From NCBI GenBank assembly GCA_965221205.1, contig OZ244870.1, positions 1,922,001 to 1,986,000 on the forward strand: a stretch of 64,000 nucleotides of DNA, written 5' to 3'. Shown here one piece after another: positions 47,780 to 59,769 of the stretch (positions are counted from its first letter, which is position 1; each line of letters starts with the position of its first letter). The notes under the pieces are model-generated. The model saw only the letters and a list, made by a program, of their open reading frames with translations, had not been told where the DNA came from and made no database searches. This stretch comes from CBDFMG01 sp965221205 [NCBI: bacterium]. Its GTDB lineage: Bacteria > SM23-31. The position numbers were made by a program, and so were the translations under genes.

Positions 47780-49180
47780 TTGGAGATTGTTTCATACTAT
47801 AGCGTGATAGAGCTCTTTGATAAAATTGTTATTACAACCGGAAAAATAGTGTGGGGTCCCCATCTGCTATTATTACTGGTGGGATCTGGGATTTATTTTA
47901 CAGTGCGGCTCCGGGGAATTCAGATCAGGCATTTTGTTTATGCATTAAAGAATGTTGCTCTTGGTGTTCAACAAAAAGACAGATCGCAGGATAAAAAAGG
48001 CGATATTTCACCCCTGCAAGCATTAATGACCGCTCTGGCAGCAGTTGTCGGAAACGGAAATATTGTCGGTGTTGCAACAGCAATAGCATTGGGAGGCCCA
48101 GGATCGATTTTTTGGATGTGGGTTGCCGCGCTTTTTGGAATGGCGACGAAATTCTGCGAGGCAGTCCTTGGTGTTCATTATCGGCAGTCAAACCCAGATG
48201 GGACTATGCTCGGCGGTCCGATGCTCTATCTTGAAGATTCAATTAAAAAGGGTGGAATCGGTAAAATATTAGCAGGTTTTTTCGCTTTATCGCTTGGTCT
48301 TCGTGCACTACTCTCGACATCAATGGTTCAGTCGAACTCTATTGCGATCGCATTAGAAACGCAGATCGGACTTGATAAGTGGATATCAGGCCTTTTGCTC
48401 GCTTCTCTGGTCTGGGTAGTGATAATTGGGGGAATTAAAAGTATCGGTCGGATAGCAGAATTACTTGCTCCTTTTATGTCGGTGATTTATATTGTGGCGG
48501 GAATTGCGATAATGGCTTTATACTGGCGTGAACTGCCGGCTGTCATGCTGAGAATTGTTTCTGAAGCGTTTTCAAGATCGGCAGCAGCGGGAGGATTTGC
48601 CGGATCGTCGGTTATGATGGCTATGCGGTTTGGTGTTGCCCGCGGCTCATATTCAAATGAAGCAGGGTCTGGCAGCGCCGCTATCGCACATTCTGCAGCC
48701 AAAACTAACCAGCCGGTACGTCAGGGCCTAATTGCGATGATCGATGTGTTTATGGACACGATGGTCATCTGTTCCATCACTGCATTTTCGATATTACTAA
48801 CAGGAGAGTGGCTGACCGGATCGACCGGTGCAGAATTAGCGACAAACTCTTTTCAAAAGAGTATTCCCTTCGGAGGATGGGTTGTTGTGTTTAGTTCTAT
48901 TTTGTTTGGTTATACGTCGGTCATTACCTGGCCCTATTTTGGCGAACAGTGTTTTGCCTACCTGTTTTGTTTTGGGGTGAAAAAGTATTACAGATGGGCA
49001 TTCTGCGGTTTTCTGTTTTTAGGAAGTATGGTCAAAGTGAATTCAATCTGGCTTCTTGCAGATACTTTGAACGGTTTGATGGTTTTGCCGAATATGATTG
49101 GAATATTAGCATTAAGCGGATTGATAGTTTCGATTACTACTACCTATTTTAAAAAGAAATTAAAACATAATAATAAATAA
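47780..49180 (+). CDS. Sodium:alanine symporter (AGCS family)
   Basis: Inner-membrane Na+-coupled alanine/glycine uptake transporter, 466 residues. The family signature GNGNIVGVATAIALGGPGS (about 93-111) with FWMWVAALFGMATKF is clear, and FGVARGSYSNEAGSGSAAIA lies near 287-306. About ten hydrophobic segments. The start is uncertain: TTG 47780 or GTG 47804, neither with a strong ribosome-binding site. The neighbours are glyQS and rpoZ. Intact, unlike the MATE exporter. Confidence 0.92.
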   Translation: MEIVSYYSVIELFDKIVITTGKIVWGPHLLLLLVGSGIYFTVRLRGIQIRHFVYALKNVALGVQQKDRSQDKKGDISPLQALMTALAAVVGNGNIVGVATAIALGGPGSIFWMWVAALFGMATKFCEAVLGVHYRQSNPDGTMLGGPMLYLEDSIKKGGIGKILAGFFALSLGLRALLSTSMVQSNSIAIALETQIGLDKWISGLLLASLVWVVIIGGIKSIGRIAELLAPFMSVIYIVAGIAIMALYWRELPAVMLRIVSEAFSRSAAAGGFAGSSVMMAMRFGVARGSYSNEAGSGSAAIAHSAAKTNQPVRQGLIAMIDVFMDTMVICSITAFSILLTGEWLTGSTGAELATNSFQKSIPFGGWVVVFSSILFGYTSVITWPYFGEQCFAYLFCFGVKKYYRWAFCGFLFLGSMVKVNSIWLLADTLNGLMVLPNMIGILALSGLIVSITTTYFKKKLKHNNK

Positions 49181-49203
49181 CCTAAAAACTGGAGGATTTG
49201 AAT

Positions 49204-49482
49204 ATGCCGATTACAATCGATTTCAGAAGGATTGATAAGAAAGAGGAAACTATCTACAAGGCTGTTGTTATGGCTGCAAAACGGGCACGTCAGATTCATA
49301 AAAAAATGAACGACGATCTTAAAAAGCAGCTTGGTGAAGTAGAAAATGAAGAAGATCTCGATGAAGAGGTTGTGGATAGAGAAAAAATTGTTAAAGAATT
49401 TGACAGTATGGACAAGCCGAGTGTTATGGCAATGAAAGAGTACTTGAATGATAAGCTGCACATCAAGAAAGATGAAGAATAA
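49204..49482 (+). CDS. rpoZ: DNA-directed RNA polymerase omega subunit
   Basis: Small polymerase subunit stabilising beta-prime. 92 residues from ATG 49204, behind GGAGG about 9 bases upstream; a TTG two codons earlier is less likely. The core DFRRIDKKEETIYKAVVMAA and KRARQIHKKM is the Bacteroidota-like form of the Rpb6/omega fold, with an acidic middle (EVENEEDLDEEV) and a C-terminal helix. Function is assigned by this motif; the acidic C-terminal half is divergent. Confidence 0.82.
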   Translation: MPITIDFRRIDKKEETIYKAVVMAAKRARQIHKKMNDDLKKQLGEVENEEDLDEEVVDREKIVKEFDSMDKPSVMAMKEYLNDKLHIKKDEE

Positions 49483-49819
49483 CCGGTGCTTATAGGATAC
49501 TTTTAGAGGTCGCTGATAAAAAAGCGCGGAGTAATCTTGCGGTACGTTGTTCTGTTTTCCTGGATGAAGGTTCCGAGACATTTTTGGCAGTTATAAAGGT
49601 TGGTTGGATTTTTTTGTTTTTGTCGATAACTTGCTCGGTAAGTTCTAATTCTTTTACATTACACGTAGTCTCGTCCTTTTCATTCAATGTAACTTCTGTA
49701 TGTCTTATCGGTTAAAATGGAAGGTGTGTTTAAAATTTGACAGATAAATTTCACACTTTCCATTTTTTTTGTTACAATGGAAGATAAATAATATGAAAAC
49801 GCAAACACTCTGACTTAAA

Positions 49820-50752
49820 ATGATGAAATTGGCCGGCATAGGTGAGCTTTTATGGGATATATATCCCGAATCACGCCATCTTGGTGGGGCACCGTTCAAT
49901 TGTGTTCATCATATTAAGCAGTTAGGGCAGCAGGGGATCATTGTCAGCAGAATTGGCAAAGACCGGGCTGGGCATGACATATTGAATAGTCTGCGTAAAA
50001 ATGGGATTGTTTTAGAGTATATTCAGATTGATCTCGATCATGAGACAGGTTATGTAACTGTGAAACTCGATGAAAATGCCCAACCTCTCTTTAAGTGTTC
50101 TGAAGCCGCATCATATGATTACCTTGAGTGGTATGATCAATATGAGAAATTGATTCCTACACTTGATGCCGTTGTTTTTGGGACATTCGTACAACACACT
50201 CAACAGGCAGCAAACACTACACAGGACTTCCTTAAACTTTGTTCTAATGCGTTGAAGGTATTTGACGTCAACTTCCGCGAGCGGAAAGAAAACATACCTG
50301 AAGTTGTCCGCACGTGTTTGCCATTGACAGATATTCTGAAAATGAATGAACATGAGTTGCAAGATATGAGACAGATTTATCCCGAATTACCGGAAGATGA
50401 TATTGAGTCTTTACAAAAACTTGTTGAGATTGGAAAGCTCCGTATTGCCTGTTTGACGGTAGGGAAATGGGGGTGTCTTCTTGCAGATGGTACGAGTGTA
50501 GTATACTGCCCTGGTTTGAACTTGCAGCCTATTGATACGACAGGAGCAGGAGATGCATTTATTACGGCATTGACACTTCAACACTATCAAGGTGCTCCGC
50601 TGCATAAAGCCGGGCAATATGCAAATAGTGTGGCCGCCTATACAATGCTTCAGATGGGTGCAACACCAAAGTATACACCTGAGAAAATATATGATTTTAT
50701 ATCAGACAATCATCGTTTTCACGTTTTTGACAAATGGAATAAATTTGGGTGA
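49820..50752 (+). CDS. PfkB-family carbohydrate kinase (fructokinase-like)
   Basis: Ribokinase-fold sugar kinase of 310 residues. It opens MMKLAGIGELLWDIYPESRH with LGGAPFNCVHHIKQLG (sugar-binding region), and has the PfkB signature 2 motif DTTGAGDAFITALTL (about 236-250) with the catalytic Asp. The N-terminal half and GGAPFN match fructokinases. Substrate fructose is likely but not certain. It stands alone after a 337-base stretch, 49483-49819, which holds no convincing gene (a 65-codon minus-strand frame there is not supported). Confidence 0.85.
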   Translation: MMKLAGIGELLWDIYPESRHLGGAPFNCVHHIKQLGQQGIIVSRIGKDRAGHDILNSLRKNGIVLEYIQIDLDHETGYVTVKLDENAQPLFKCSEAASYDYLEWYDQYEKLIPTLDAVVFGTFVQHTQQAANTTQDFLKLCSNALKVFDVNFRERKENIPEVVRTCLPLTDILKMNEHELQDMRQIYPELPEDDIESLQKLVEIGKLRIACLTVGKWGCLLADGTSVVYCPGLNLQPIDTTGAGDAFITALTLQHYQGAPLHKAGQYANSVAAYTMLQMGATPKYTPEKIYDFISDNHRFHVFDKWNKFG

Positions 50753-50832
50753 AGTAAAAGATTATATTTGATAAATTATCTTTAAATAGTGGCCTGAAAG
50801 TATAATTCCAAATAAAATTAAAAGAGCAGATT

Positions 50833-51716
50833 TTACTTTCCAAAGATTCTGGACAGCACCCCCGACCCTTTCATAAGTTCATTTTTTACATATTCTGCAT
50901 ATTTGCTCTTCCCTCTTGAAGAAAATTCTTTAAACTTTTTTGTAATAGGTCCTTATGATTTTATCGGATTGCAGATTAAATGAAGACTTAAAATATTTGC
51001 GTAGCCACTGCAGTGCGGGTGTTCTTCAGTATCGCATAATCACTTGCCACTTTTTTTGCCGATTTATACTGCCGCATAACAATTAAACTTTCATAGCTTT
51101 TTTTTTAAGAGGCGGCTCCATCAGTTTCGAAGGGAGTCGGTATTTTTTCATAAGAGAATACGATACTTCAAACAACGTTTTTTCGACATGATAATTAAAG
51201 GCATTACAATTGAATAAATGTGTTCGTTCTCTATCTTAAACTTTTTCTGTAGATAATTTGCTTCATCAAAATTGCCGCTGTCAAAACGAAGCTTAAATTC
51301 CTCTATGATGATGGTATGTTTTTCATTTTCCTTTAATCCCGATTCTTTAATTAAATTCCCAGCTAAATTAAATTGATTCATTTTGAGTTGCCGCGTGATA
51401 GAATGCTTAAGAGCATCATTGACCTTGTCGGAGCGAATGCCATATTTCTTTCCAAGCTTGCGCCGCCATATCATACCGTTTTCGCTTAATATTCAGATAT
51501 ATTGCTCTCTGTACAGCATCCCTGATCTTCTCTTTCGGAAGCGGGAATTCGCTATCTATCTTAAATGCTTCTTGATAGCGCTGTAACTTCATGCGTAAAT
51601 TGAATGCAATTACTGCTATGTCGAGATATGATTCTTTCGGCATGCCAAATTGTTTACCGATCCGTTGCAGTCTTCTTCAGCATATTTTTGTGCTTCAGCT
51701 GAATTTCTAGACCCAT
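50833..51716 (-). pseudogene. Decayed gene for an alpha-helical repeat protein of unknown function
   Basis: Minus-strand pieces in several frames form a continuous helical protein. It begins MGLEIQLKHKNMLKK (51716), then QFGMPKESYLDIAVIAFNLR, YDMAAQAWKE, SDKVNDALKHSITRQLKMNQ and DSGNFDEANYLQKKFKIENE. Later pieces are KTLFEVSYSLMKKYRLPSKL, YKSAKKVASDYAILKN, RKYFKSSFNLQSDK and, at the C-terminus, KGSGVLSRIFGK with TAA 50833-50835. Frame changes lie near 51676, 51455, 51180, 51090, 51000 and 50945. The repeated A-x3-A-x-x-W/L pattern resembles TPR-like repeats. It fills what would otherwise look like a 1-kb gap. Confidence 0.75.
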
Positions 51717-51844
51717 ATAAAAGTTTGCTTTTTTATCTATTATTGTCTAAATTAATAACTTGTAAAAAATAATGTATAGCGCGTTTTTTAGCAGTTACTA
51801 CCTAAATAATACTCCAAAGATTCTTTATAAATTGTTGATAATCA

Positions 51845-52846
51845 GTGATGACCAGCAAAAGTGACATCGACCGTATTCTTGCTGTTTTCCAAAAGTATAA
51901 TACGTTTGTTCTAACCTCGCATATCAATCCGGATGGAGATGGACTCGGATCGGAACTGGCACTATACCATTATTTGCGGAATCTCGGAAAAGTAGTCCGC
52001 GTTATCAACGCATCTCCCGTACCTGCTCAATATCGGTTTATGGACCCGGATGAAACGATTTTCAATCAGTATGAGGATTCCGATTATAAGCTGATTCAGG
52101 GAATTGACGTAATCGTCGTATTGGATATTTCGGTTATGCACCGCTTGGGTGTCGTCAGTCAGGCAATCAAGCAGAGTAATGCTATCCGGTTGTGTATAGA
52201 TCACCATCTTCGGAATAATTTTGATGCCGATACTGTTTTTGTTGATGAAGAAGCAGTTGCAACCGGAGAGTTGGTATTCAATATTTTGGAGCGCGGCAAT
52301 TATGCTATAACTCCTGCAATTGCGAAAGCTTTGTATGTTGCGTTATTGACCGATACCGGATGCTTCCGGTTTTCTAATACTAATACGCGAGCGCTGCAGC
52401 TTGGTGCTAATCTTCTCAAGCATGGCGCAGATCACCAGAAAGAATATCGTGAGATATATGAAAATGACTCATGGGAAAAAACTGAACTGTTTGCACGAAC
52501 TCTCATGACAATTGAAAAGTTTGCGGACGGTAAGGTAGCTGTCATGCATATTTCGCGAGTAATGCTGGAGGAATCGGGTGCAAATTATGACGAAATTGAG
52601 GGGTTTACCGAATATCCGAGAAAAATTCATGGTGTTCTCGTGTCTATACTTTTTGTTGAGCAGGAAACTGATAATATTAAAATGAGTTTTCGGTCGAGCA
52701 ACAATGTTCCTGTGGATAAGCTTGCTGGACAATTCAAAGGCGGTGGCCACAAAAATGCTTCTGCAGCTATTCTGCATTCAATGACACTTGATAATGCAAA
52801 AGATATTGTAACAAAAGCAGCAATTGACTTTGTCAAAAATTATTAA
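51845..52846 (+). CDS. nrnA: DHH/DHHA1 phosphoesterase NrnA (nanoRNase / pAp phosphatase)
   Basis: Degrades short oligoribonucleotides and dephosphorylates pAp. The 333 residues have SHINPDGDGLGSELAL (motif I), VLDISVMHR, CIDHHLRNNFDAD (the DHH motif) and LLTDTGCFRFSNT, then the DHHA1 domain ending AGQFKGGGHKNASAA (GGGH motif). Mn-dependent cytosolic enzyme. Full length; intact. GTG/ATG start: ATG 51848 is also possible. Confidence 0.92.
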   Translation: MMTSKSDIDRILAVFQKYNTFVLTSHINPDGDGLGSELALYHYLRNLGKVVRVINASPVPAQYRFMDPDETIFNQYEDSDYKLIQGIDVIVVLDISVMHRLGVVSQAIKQSNAIRLCIDHHLRNNFDADTVFVDEEAVATGELVFNILERGNYAITPAIAKALYVALLTDTGCFRFSNTNTRALQLGANLLKHGADHQKEYREIYENDSWEKTELFARTLMTIEKFADGKVAVMHISRVMLEESGANYDEIEGFTEYPRKIHGVLVSILFVEQETDNIKMSFRSSNNVPVDKLAGQFKGGGHKNASAAILHSMTLDNAKDIVTKAAIDFVKNY

Positions 52847-52896
52847 TTTAATAATTATATATAAATTCATACATTTTATTAAGAAAGAGTATAATT

Positions 52897-53454
52897 ATGG
52901 AATCATTAATCCGGGATATATTAGTTAAGGTAGGTGAAAATCCGGATCGTGAGGGCCTAATTAGAACTCCGAAACGTGTTGCAGCAGTATATGAAGAATT
53001 TACCAGCGGGTACTCGGTTGATATTGAAAAATTGGTGAACGGAGCAATATTCAAAGAGAATTATGATGAAATGGTTTTGGTTAAAAATATAGATATGTTT
53101 AGTTTATGTGAGCACCATTTGCTGCCGTTCTACGGTGTCTGTCATGTTGCCTACATTCCGAATGGAAAAATTATTGGTTTGAGCAAAATCCCTCGAATCG
53201 TTGAGATGTTTGCGAGGAGACTGCAAGTTCAGGAACGGCTTACCGATCAAATCGCTGAATCAGTGCAGGATGTTCTTGAACCGAAGGGGGTTGGTGTCGT
53301 CGTAACTGCCCGACATTTATGTATGATGATGCGGGGCGTAAAAAAACAAAACACTGTTGTTACGACAAGTAGTATGCTCAAAGGTTTTAAAAGTGACCCG
53401 AGAACACGAAGCGAGTTTCTCAGCCTGATGAGTCAGACTCAGAATCCAATATAG
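52897..53454 (+). CDS. folE: GTP cyclohydrolase I
   Basis: Converts GTP to dihydroneopterin triphosphate, the first step of tetrahydrofolate synthesis. The 185 residues have [20 protein letters not shown], the zinc-binding [12 protein letters not shown] (about 68-79), and the C-terminal [14 protein letters not shown] with the second Cys ligand. Length is normal. Its folate product feeds glyA and the glycine cleavage genes in this window. A 50-base gap separates it from nrnA. Confidence 0.96.
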   Translation: MESLIRDILVKVGENPDREGLIRTPKRVAAVYEEFTSGYSVDIEKLVNGAIFKENYDEMVLVKNIDMFSLCEHHLLPFYGVCHVAYIPNGKIIGLSKIPRIVEMFARRLQVQERLTDQIAESVQDVLEPKGVGVVVTARHLCMMMRGVKKQNTVVTTSSMLKGFKSDPRTRSEFLSLMSQTQNPI

Positions 53455-53629
53455 AATTACCTGAACCTGATTATACGTGTTTTATAGTGCATAATTGTTG
53501 TACAGACACTTTTTGAGTTCCGATGCTGTTTCACATTTTATGGGAAGTTGGAGATTGGAAAATAGTTCGGAATATTAATGTTGTCTTATAACAGCAAATT
53601 CACCTATAAATAATTTAGGAGTATATAGT

Positions 53630-53890
53630 ATGACGAAAATTATTTTTTCCGTCAGTTACGAGATTGCCCTCGACAGGAGGAGTGAGTATTTAAAACTCAT
53701 GAAGAAGGTCAAAAAGCAGATTCAAAAATCGACCAAGCAAAAATACTCTGTTTATGAAGATCCGTCACAACAAAATTTGATGACGGAAGTCTATTTCCTC
53801 GAAGAATCCAGCTATATAGAGGAAGTTAAGCGGCTTCAGGAGAAAAGAACTGAATCGTTGATGGGTAACAGATTGATCAGTATATTTTGA
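53630..53890 (+). CDS. Small protein of unknown function, possible dimeric alpha-beta barrel
   Basis: 86 residues, MTKIIFSVSYEIALDRRSEY..., with a good TTAGGAG ribosome-binding site 6-8 bases before ATG 53630. The order beta strand (KIIFSVSYEI), helix (RSEYLKLMKKVKKQ), beta (YSVYEDP), beta (LMTEVYFLEE), helix (IEEVKRLQEKRTE) fits an ABM/EthD-like ferredoxin fold. No catalytic residues are evident. It lies alone between folE and ligA, with gaps of 175 and 168 bases. Function unknown; the fold is inference. Confidence 0.65.
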   Translation: MTKIIFSVSYEIALDRRSEYLKLMKKVKKQIQKSTKQKYSVYEDPSQQNLMTEVYFLEESSYIEEVKRLQEKRTESLMGNRLISIF

Positions 53891-54007
53891 ATCAGATGCT
53901 TGTCTCAATACGGACTTATAACGAAGTCATATAATTTTGTCCTGTTTTCTCTGTTAAAAGCGTTTACGGTATCCTTTACCATGTTTTTCCCCATCCTTGA
54001 TGTATAA

Positions 54008-56095
<2,088 letters not shown>

Positions 56096-56253
56096 CTTTT
56101 CTGCTTATTAATAGTATATTTTGCTTTAAAATTGCGCAATTATGTAATGAATTTATTGTACAATAAAGACTTAAAATGATAATTAAATCGACTGCGATAA
56201 TAAGATTTTAACCAGTTGATTTTTAATAAGTTGCGAAAGCTCTGATACAGTTT

Positions 56254-56706
56254 ATGAGAGAGAAAAAAATTCGGCAACTCATCAAATTACTTGACGATAC
56301 CGGTATTGATGAAATTGAAATAAGAAAATGGTGGGGTGAGCGGATTCGTGTTGCAAAAAATGGTTCAGCTAACAAAGTTGAAATTCGGGATTCGAAATCC
56401 GAAATTCATGAAGATATAGCGCCTCTGCTTAAACAATCCGATCATGAACAGGAAAAACCTTATACCGTTGTTTCCTCCCAAATGGTTGGAACTTTTTATC
56501 GAGCACCATCCCCTGATGATTCACCGTTTATATCGGTTGGCGACACAGTAACAGTTGGGCAGACGCTTTGCATTATTGAAGCTATGAAAGTTATGAACGA
56601 AATTGAATCAGAGGTTAGTGGAACGATTGTTGAGATACTGATCGATAATACTTTGCCCGTCGAATATAACCAACCACTTTTTTACATCGACGAAAGCAAA
56701 AAATAA
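56254..56706 (+). CDS. accB: Biotin carboxyl carrier protein of acetyl-CoA carboxylase
   Basis: Carries the biotin that shuttles CO2 for malonyl-CoA synthesis. The 150 residues begin with an N-terminal helical part, a flexible acidic linker and a biotinyl domain (about 70-147) with [16 protein letters not shown] and EAMKVMNE, the biotinylated Lys being K112. The ATG of the following HD-GYP remnant overlaps its TAA by one base. accC lies after that remnant, so the usual accB-accC pair is separated by about 1.25 kb. Confidence 0.95.
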   Translation: MREKKIRQLIKLLDDTGIDEIEIRKWWGERIRVAKNGSANKVEIRDSKSEIHEDIAPLLKQSDHEQEKPYTVVSSQMVGTFYRAPSPDDSPFISVGDTVTVGQTLCIIEAMKVMNEIESEVSGTIVEILIDNTLPVEYNQPLFYIDESKK

Positions 56707-57928
56707 TGCGTCGACTGAGTATTAACAGTCTTAAACCCGGAATGCAGTTAAGTCTTCTTATTCGGGATGGGAATGGTAATATACTGCTAAATCGAAATAT
56801 TGAATGGACAAGTCGATATATACAACGGCTTGTCGATTTAGGTTTTCAGAGTGTTTATATAGCAGATCCAGAACAGGACGTTTCAATACTGCCGAGCACC
56901 GATTACAAGCTGGGGCTATCTGAAAAGCTGGATGACACAACAGATTTTTTTGGCAGAAAACGGTTTTTCGGTACCATCATCAACAGAGAGAAAAACCGGA
57001 TAGATTTTATCAAAGTATCCTTCACACTGCGTGACCGTGAAGGAGTAATATTGGAAACGGTTGAGACGTACATCAGTGGACAGCGACATAGATATCGTGA
57101 TCGTCAGGTCAGCACCAGTTCTCTTTCACCGGGAAGGACCGGAACATTCGACTTCATATCCTCGATCGATGCAATAGATGTCTTCTCATATACCTACACA
57201 ATAAGCGGCGTTCAATTCATATACCCATTATAGTTTTAATCATTCGATTGATGTCACAATATTTTCGTTATTGATCGGAAGAAAACTGCAGCTGAATGTC
57301 CGTCAGCTGCATGAGCTTGCTACCGGATGTCTCCTGCATGATATTGGAAAGGTTTTCATACCACAGCATTTATTGCAGAAAAGTGGTAAATTAACAGATG
57401 AGGAATATGAACTCATCAAAGAACACGCAACAATGGGATATGAACTGCTGAAAGAATCGCTGCCAATCATGTCGACATATGTGGCGTATCAGCACCATGA
57501 GCGGCAAGGCGGTTCGGGTTATCCACGTGGACTGACAGGCAGCAATGCAATAAAGCGTGACGATAGTAGTAATCAGATCGCACTTTACGGCGAAATTTTG
57601 GCTGTTGCGGATGTGTATGATGCGTTAAGTTCTGATCGTCCGTACAGAAAAAGCCCTTCTGCATGATAAAGTACTCGATATAGTAAAAAACAGTGCTTAT
57701 TCGCACCTGAATGCGGAAATTGTCAATGCGTTTCTCAGTATTGTGCCGAAGTATCCAGTGGGTTCAAATTGTGAAATTGTATCAGGTAAGTTTGCGGGGT
57801 ATCAGGGTGTTGTCATTTCACTCAATGAGGGTAACCTTAATACTCCTAATATCCGGTTGCTTTATAACGATAAAGGGATACGGGTTGATCCGATCAATAT
57901 CAATCTTGATAAACACCTTGATGTTTAA
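56706..57928 (+). pseudogene. HD-GYP phosphodiesterase, frameshifted, with an FxLYD segment inside
   Basis: Opens with the N-terminal domain of HD-GYP proteins (SINSLKPGMQLSLLIRDGNG, RYIQRLVDLGFQSVYIADPE). From about 56885 to 57222 the frame instead encodes an FxLYD-type domain (FGTIINREKNRIDFIKVSFT, ISGQRHRYRDRQVSTSSLSP). HD-GYP then resumes in another frame: THYSFNHSIDVTIFSLLIGR, LLHDIGKVFIPQHLL, HHERQGGSGYPRGLTGS, RPYRK. A second frameshift near 57655 leads to the C-terminal YPVGSNCEIVSGKFAGYQG tail and TAA 57926-57928. The c-di-GMP-degrading core is recognisable but not translatable. The ATG overlaps the accB stop. Confidence 0.85.
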
Positions 57929-57955
57929 ATTAAATTAGTTGATATTTAAATTAAT

Positions 57956-59302
57956 ATGACTTCTAAATTATTAATTGCAAATCGGGGAGAAATTGCTCTC
58001 AGAATCATCAGAGCATGTAAAGAACTTGGTATTAAATCAGTTGCTGTGTTTTCTGATGTCGACCGGGATTCGCTCCATGTCCGATTTGCCGATGAAGCAA
58101 TTTGTATTGGTCCCGCCCCATCTCAGGATAGTTATCTCAACATCTCCCGCATCATAAGTGCAGCCGAAATAAGTAATGCCGATGCAATTCATCCTGGATA
58201 TGGATTCCTTGCCGAGAACACAAATTTTGCGGATATTTGTGCTTCGAATGATATAAAGTTTGTAGGCCCCTCTGCAAAAGTTATCTCACTAATGGGTAAT
58301 AAGGCGGCAGCAAAGGAAACAATGAGAAACGCTGGAGTTCCTGTTATACCCGGAAGTGAATCAATTGTCAGTGATTCTGCTGATGCAAAGAAAATTGCTG
58401 ATGAGATCGGATACCCGGTGATTGTCAAGGCTTCAGCAGGCGGTGGCGGTAAGGGTATGCGGATTGTGCGAGATTCCAGTGATCTGGGAAAATTTTTTAC
58501 TATTGCTCAGAACGAAGCTATTAAAAATTTTGGCGATGGTGCGATCTATGTTGAGAAATTCTTTGAAAATCCTCGCCATATCGAAATACAAATCATCGGT
58601 GATGAACACGGAAATGTTGTCCACCACGGAGAGCGGGATTGCTCCATACAAAGACGGCATCAAAAATTAATAGAAGAATCGCCATCTCCTGCTCTAACGG
58701 CTGCAATGCGGCAACAAATGGGGGAGATAGCTATAAGAGGAGCAAAGTCGGTAAACTACACCAATGCTGGCACAATGGAGTTTCTCCTGTCCGAGGACGG
58801 CGAATTTTATTTTATGGAAATGAACACCAGAATTCAGGTTGAGCATCCGGTAACAGAAATGGTGTGTGATATTGATCTGATAAAGGATCAACTCAGGATT
58901 GTAGCAGGTGAAAAACTGAGCAACGGCTACAAGGACAAAAAAATGAAGGGGTATGCAATTGAGTGTCGTATTAATGCAGAAGATTCCTTAAATAATTTTG
59001 TGCCGTCTGCCGGAAAGATCACAAGTTTTCATTTGCCGGGAGGTCCCGGAATTCGGGTTGATACACATGCATATGCTTCATATAATGTACCTCCATATTA
59101 TGATTCATTACTGGCCAAATTGATAACGTATGGTGAGACCAGACAGGAAGCGCTTTTACGCATGCAGCGGGCACTTGAGGAGTTTATCATTGAGGGTATT
59201 CATTCGACCATACCGTTTCATAAATCGGTCATTGCAACAGAACAATTTCAAAAGGGAACCTATCACACTGGTTTTATTGAGGAGTTAAAAAATGGCAATT
59301 GA
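57956..59302 (+). CDS. accC: Biotin carboxylase subunit of acetyl-CoA carboxylase
   Basis: ATP-grasp enzyme carboxylating biotin on AccB. The 448 residues have KLLIANRGEIALRIIRACKE, AIHPGYGFLAEN, KASAGGGGKGMRIVRD (ATP-binding), RDCSIQRRHQKLIEESPSP, EMNTRIQVEHPVTEMV with the catalytic Glu, and RINAEDSLNNFVPSAG. Intact. Its last 11 bases overlap the gcvH start, so the two genes are probably translationally coupled. A broken HD-GYP gene separates it from accB. Confidence 0.96.
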   Translation: MTSKLLIANRGEIALRIIRACKELGIKSVAVFSDVDRDSLHVRFADEAICIGPAPSQDSYLNISRIISAAEISNADAIHPGYGFLAENTNFADICASNDIKFVGPSAKVISLMGNKAAAKETMRNAGVPVIPGSESIVSDSADAKKIADEIGYPVIVKASAGGGGKGMRIVRDSSDLGKFFTIAQNEAIKNFGDGAIYVEKFFENPRHIEIQIIGDEHGNVVHHGERDCSIQRRHQKLIEESPSPALTAAMRQQMGEIAIRGAKSVNYTNAGTMEFLLSEDGEFYFMEMNTRIQVEHPVTEMVCDIDLIKDQLRIVAGEKLSNGYKDKKMKGYAIECRINAEDSLNNFVPSAGKITSFHLPGGPGIRVDTHAYASYNVPPYYDSLLAKLITYGETRQEALLRMQRALEEFIIEGIHSTIPFHKSVIATEQFQKGTYHTGFIEELKNGN

Positions 59303-59678
59303 AATTCCCGAAGATTTATCGTATACGCAAGAGCACGAATGGGCTTATACTGAGGGTGAAGACGTTGTAGTCGTTGGTGTAACCGATTTTGCACAGGATC
59401 AGCTCGAAGATATCGTTTATCTGGAACTACCGGAAGTTGGCAGGTCAATTACTGCCAATGAGTCCTTTGGCTCAATTGAAGCCGTAAAAGCAGTAGAGGA
59501 TCTATTTTCACCCGTTACCGGTGAAATTGTTAAGGTAAACCATCAGCTTGAAGAAAAGCCGGAACTTTGCAATAAAGACCCGTATGGAGATGGGTGGCTT
59601 GTCAAAATCAAAATAAGTGATAAATCTGAATTTGATAGCCTCCTATCTGCAAAAGATTATAAAGCATTGATTGAGTAG
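59292..59678 (+). CDS. gcvH: Glycine cleavage system H protein
   Basis: Lipoylated carrier of the glycine cleavage complex. The 128 residues include YTQEHEWAYTEGEDVVVVGV, TDFAQDQLEDIVYLELP and ESFGSIEAVKAVEDLFSPV, the lipoylated Lys being K66. ATG 59292 lies inside accC (11-base overlap). A likely terminator at 59770-59799 separates it from gcvPA. H protein can also serve as a lipoyl donor, which may explain its tie to accC. The T protein is not in the window. Confidence 0.96.
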   Translation: MAIEIPEDLSYTQEHEWAYTEGEDVVVVGVTDFAQDQLEDIVYLELPEVGRSITANESFGSIEAVKAVEDLFSPVTGEIVKVNHQLEEKPELCNKDPYGDGWLVKIKISDKSEFDSLLSAKDYKALIE

Positions 59679-59769
59679 TATGCTTCATGCGGATTTAAAT
59701 TGTATTTACTCCAACTTATTCGATTAATCGAACTGTCGTAATGCTTTGCTGCAATCGATTGATGAATAC

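Noticed and set aside
49490-49687. Minus-strand frame of 65 codons between rpoZ and pfkB
   Set aside because: Low-complexity, no ribosome-binding site, no family motif, and the opposite strand reads equally well as coding-like. Not supported as a gene.
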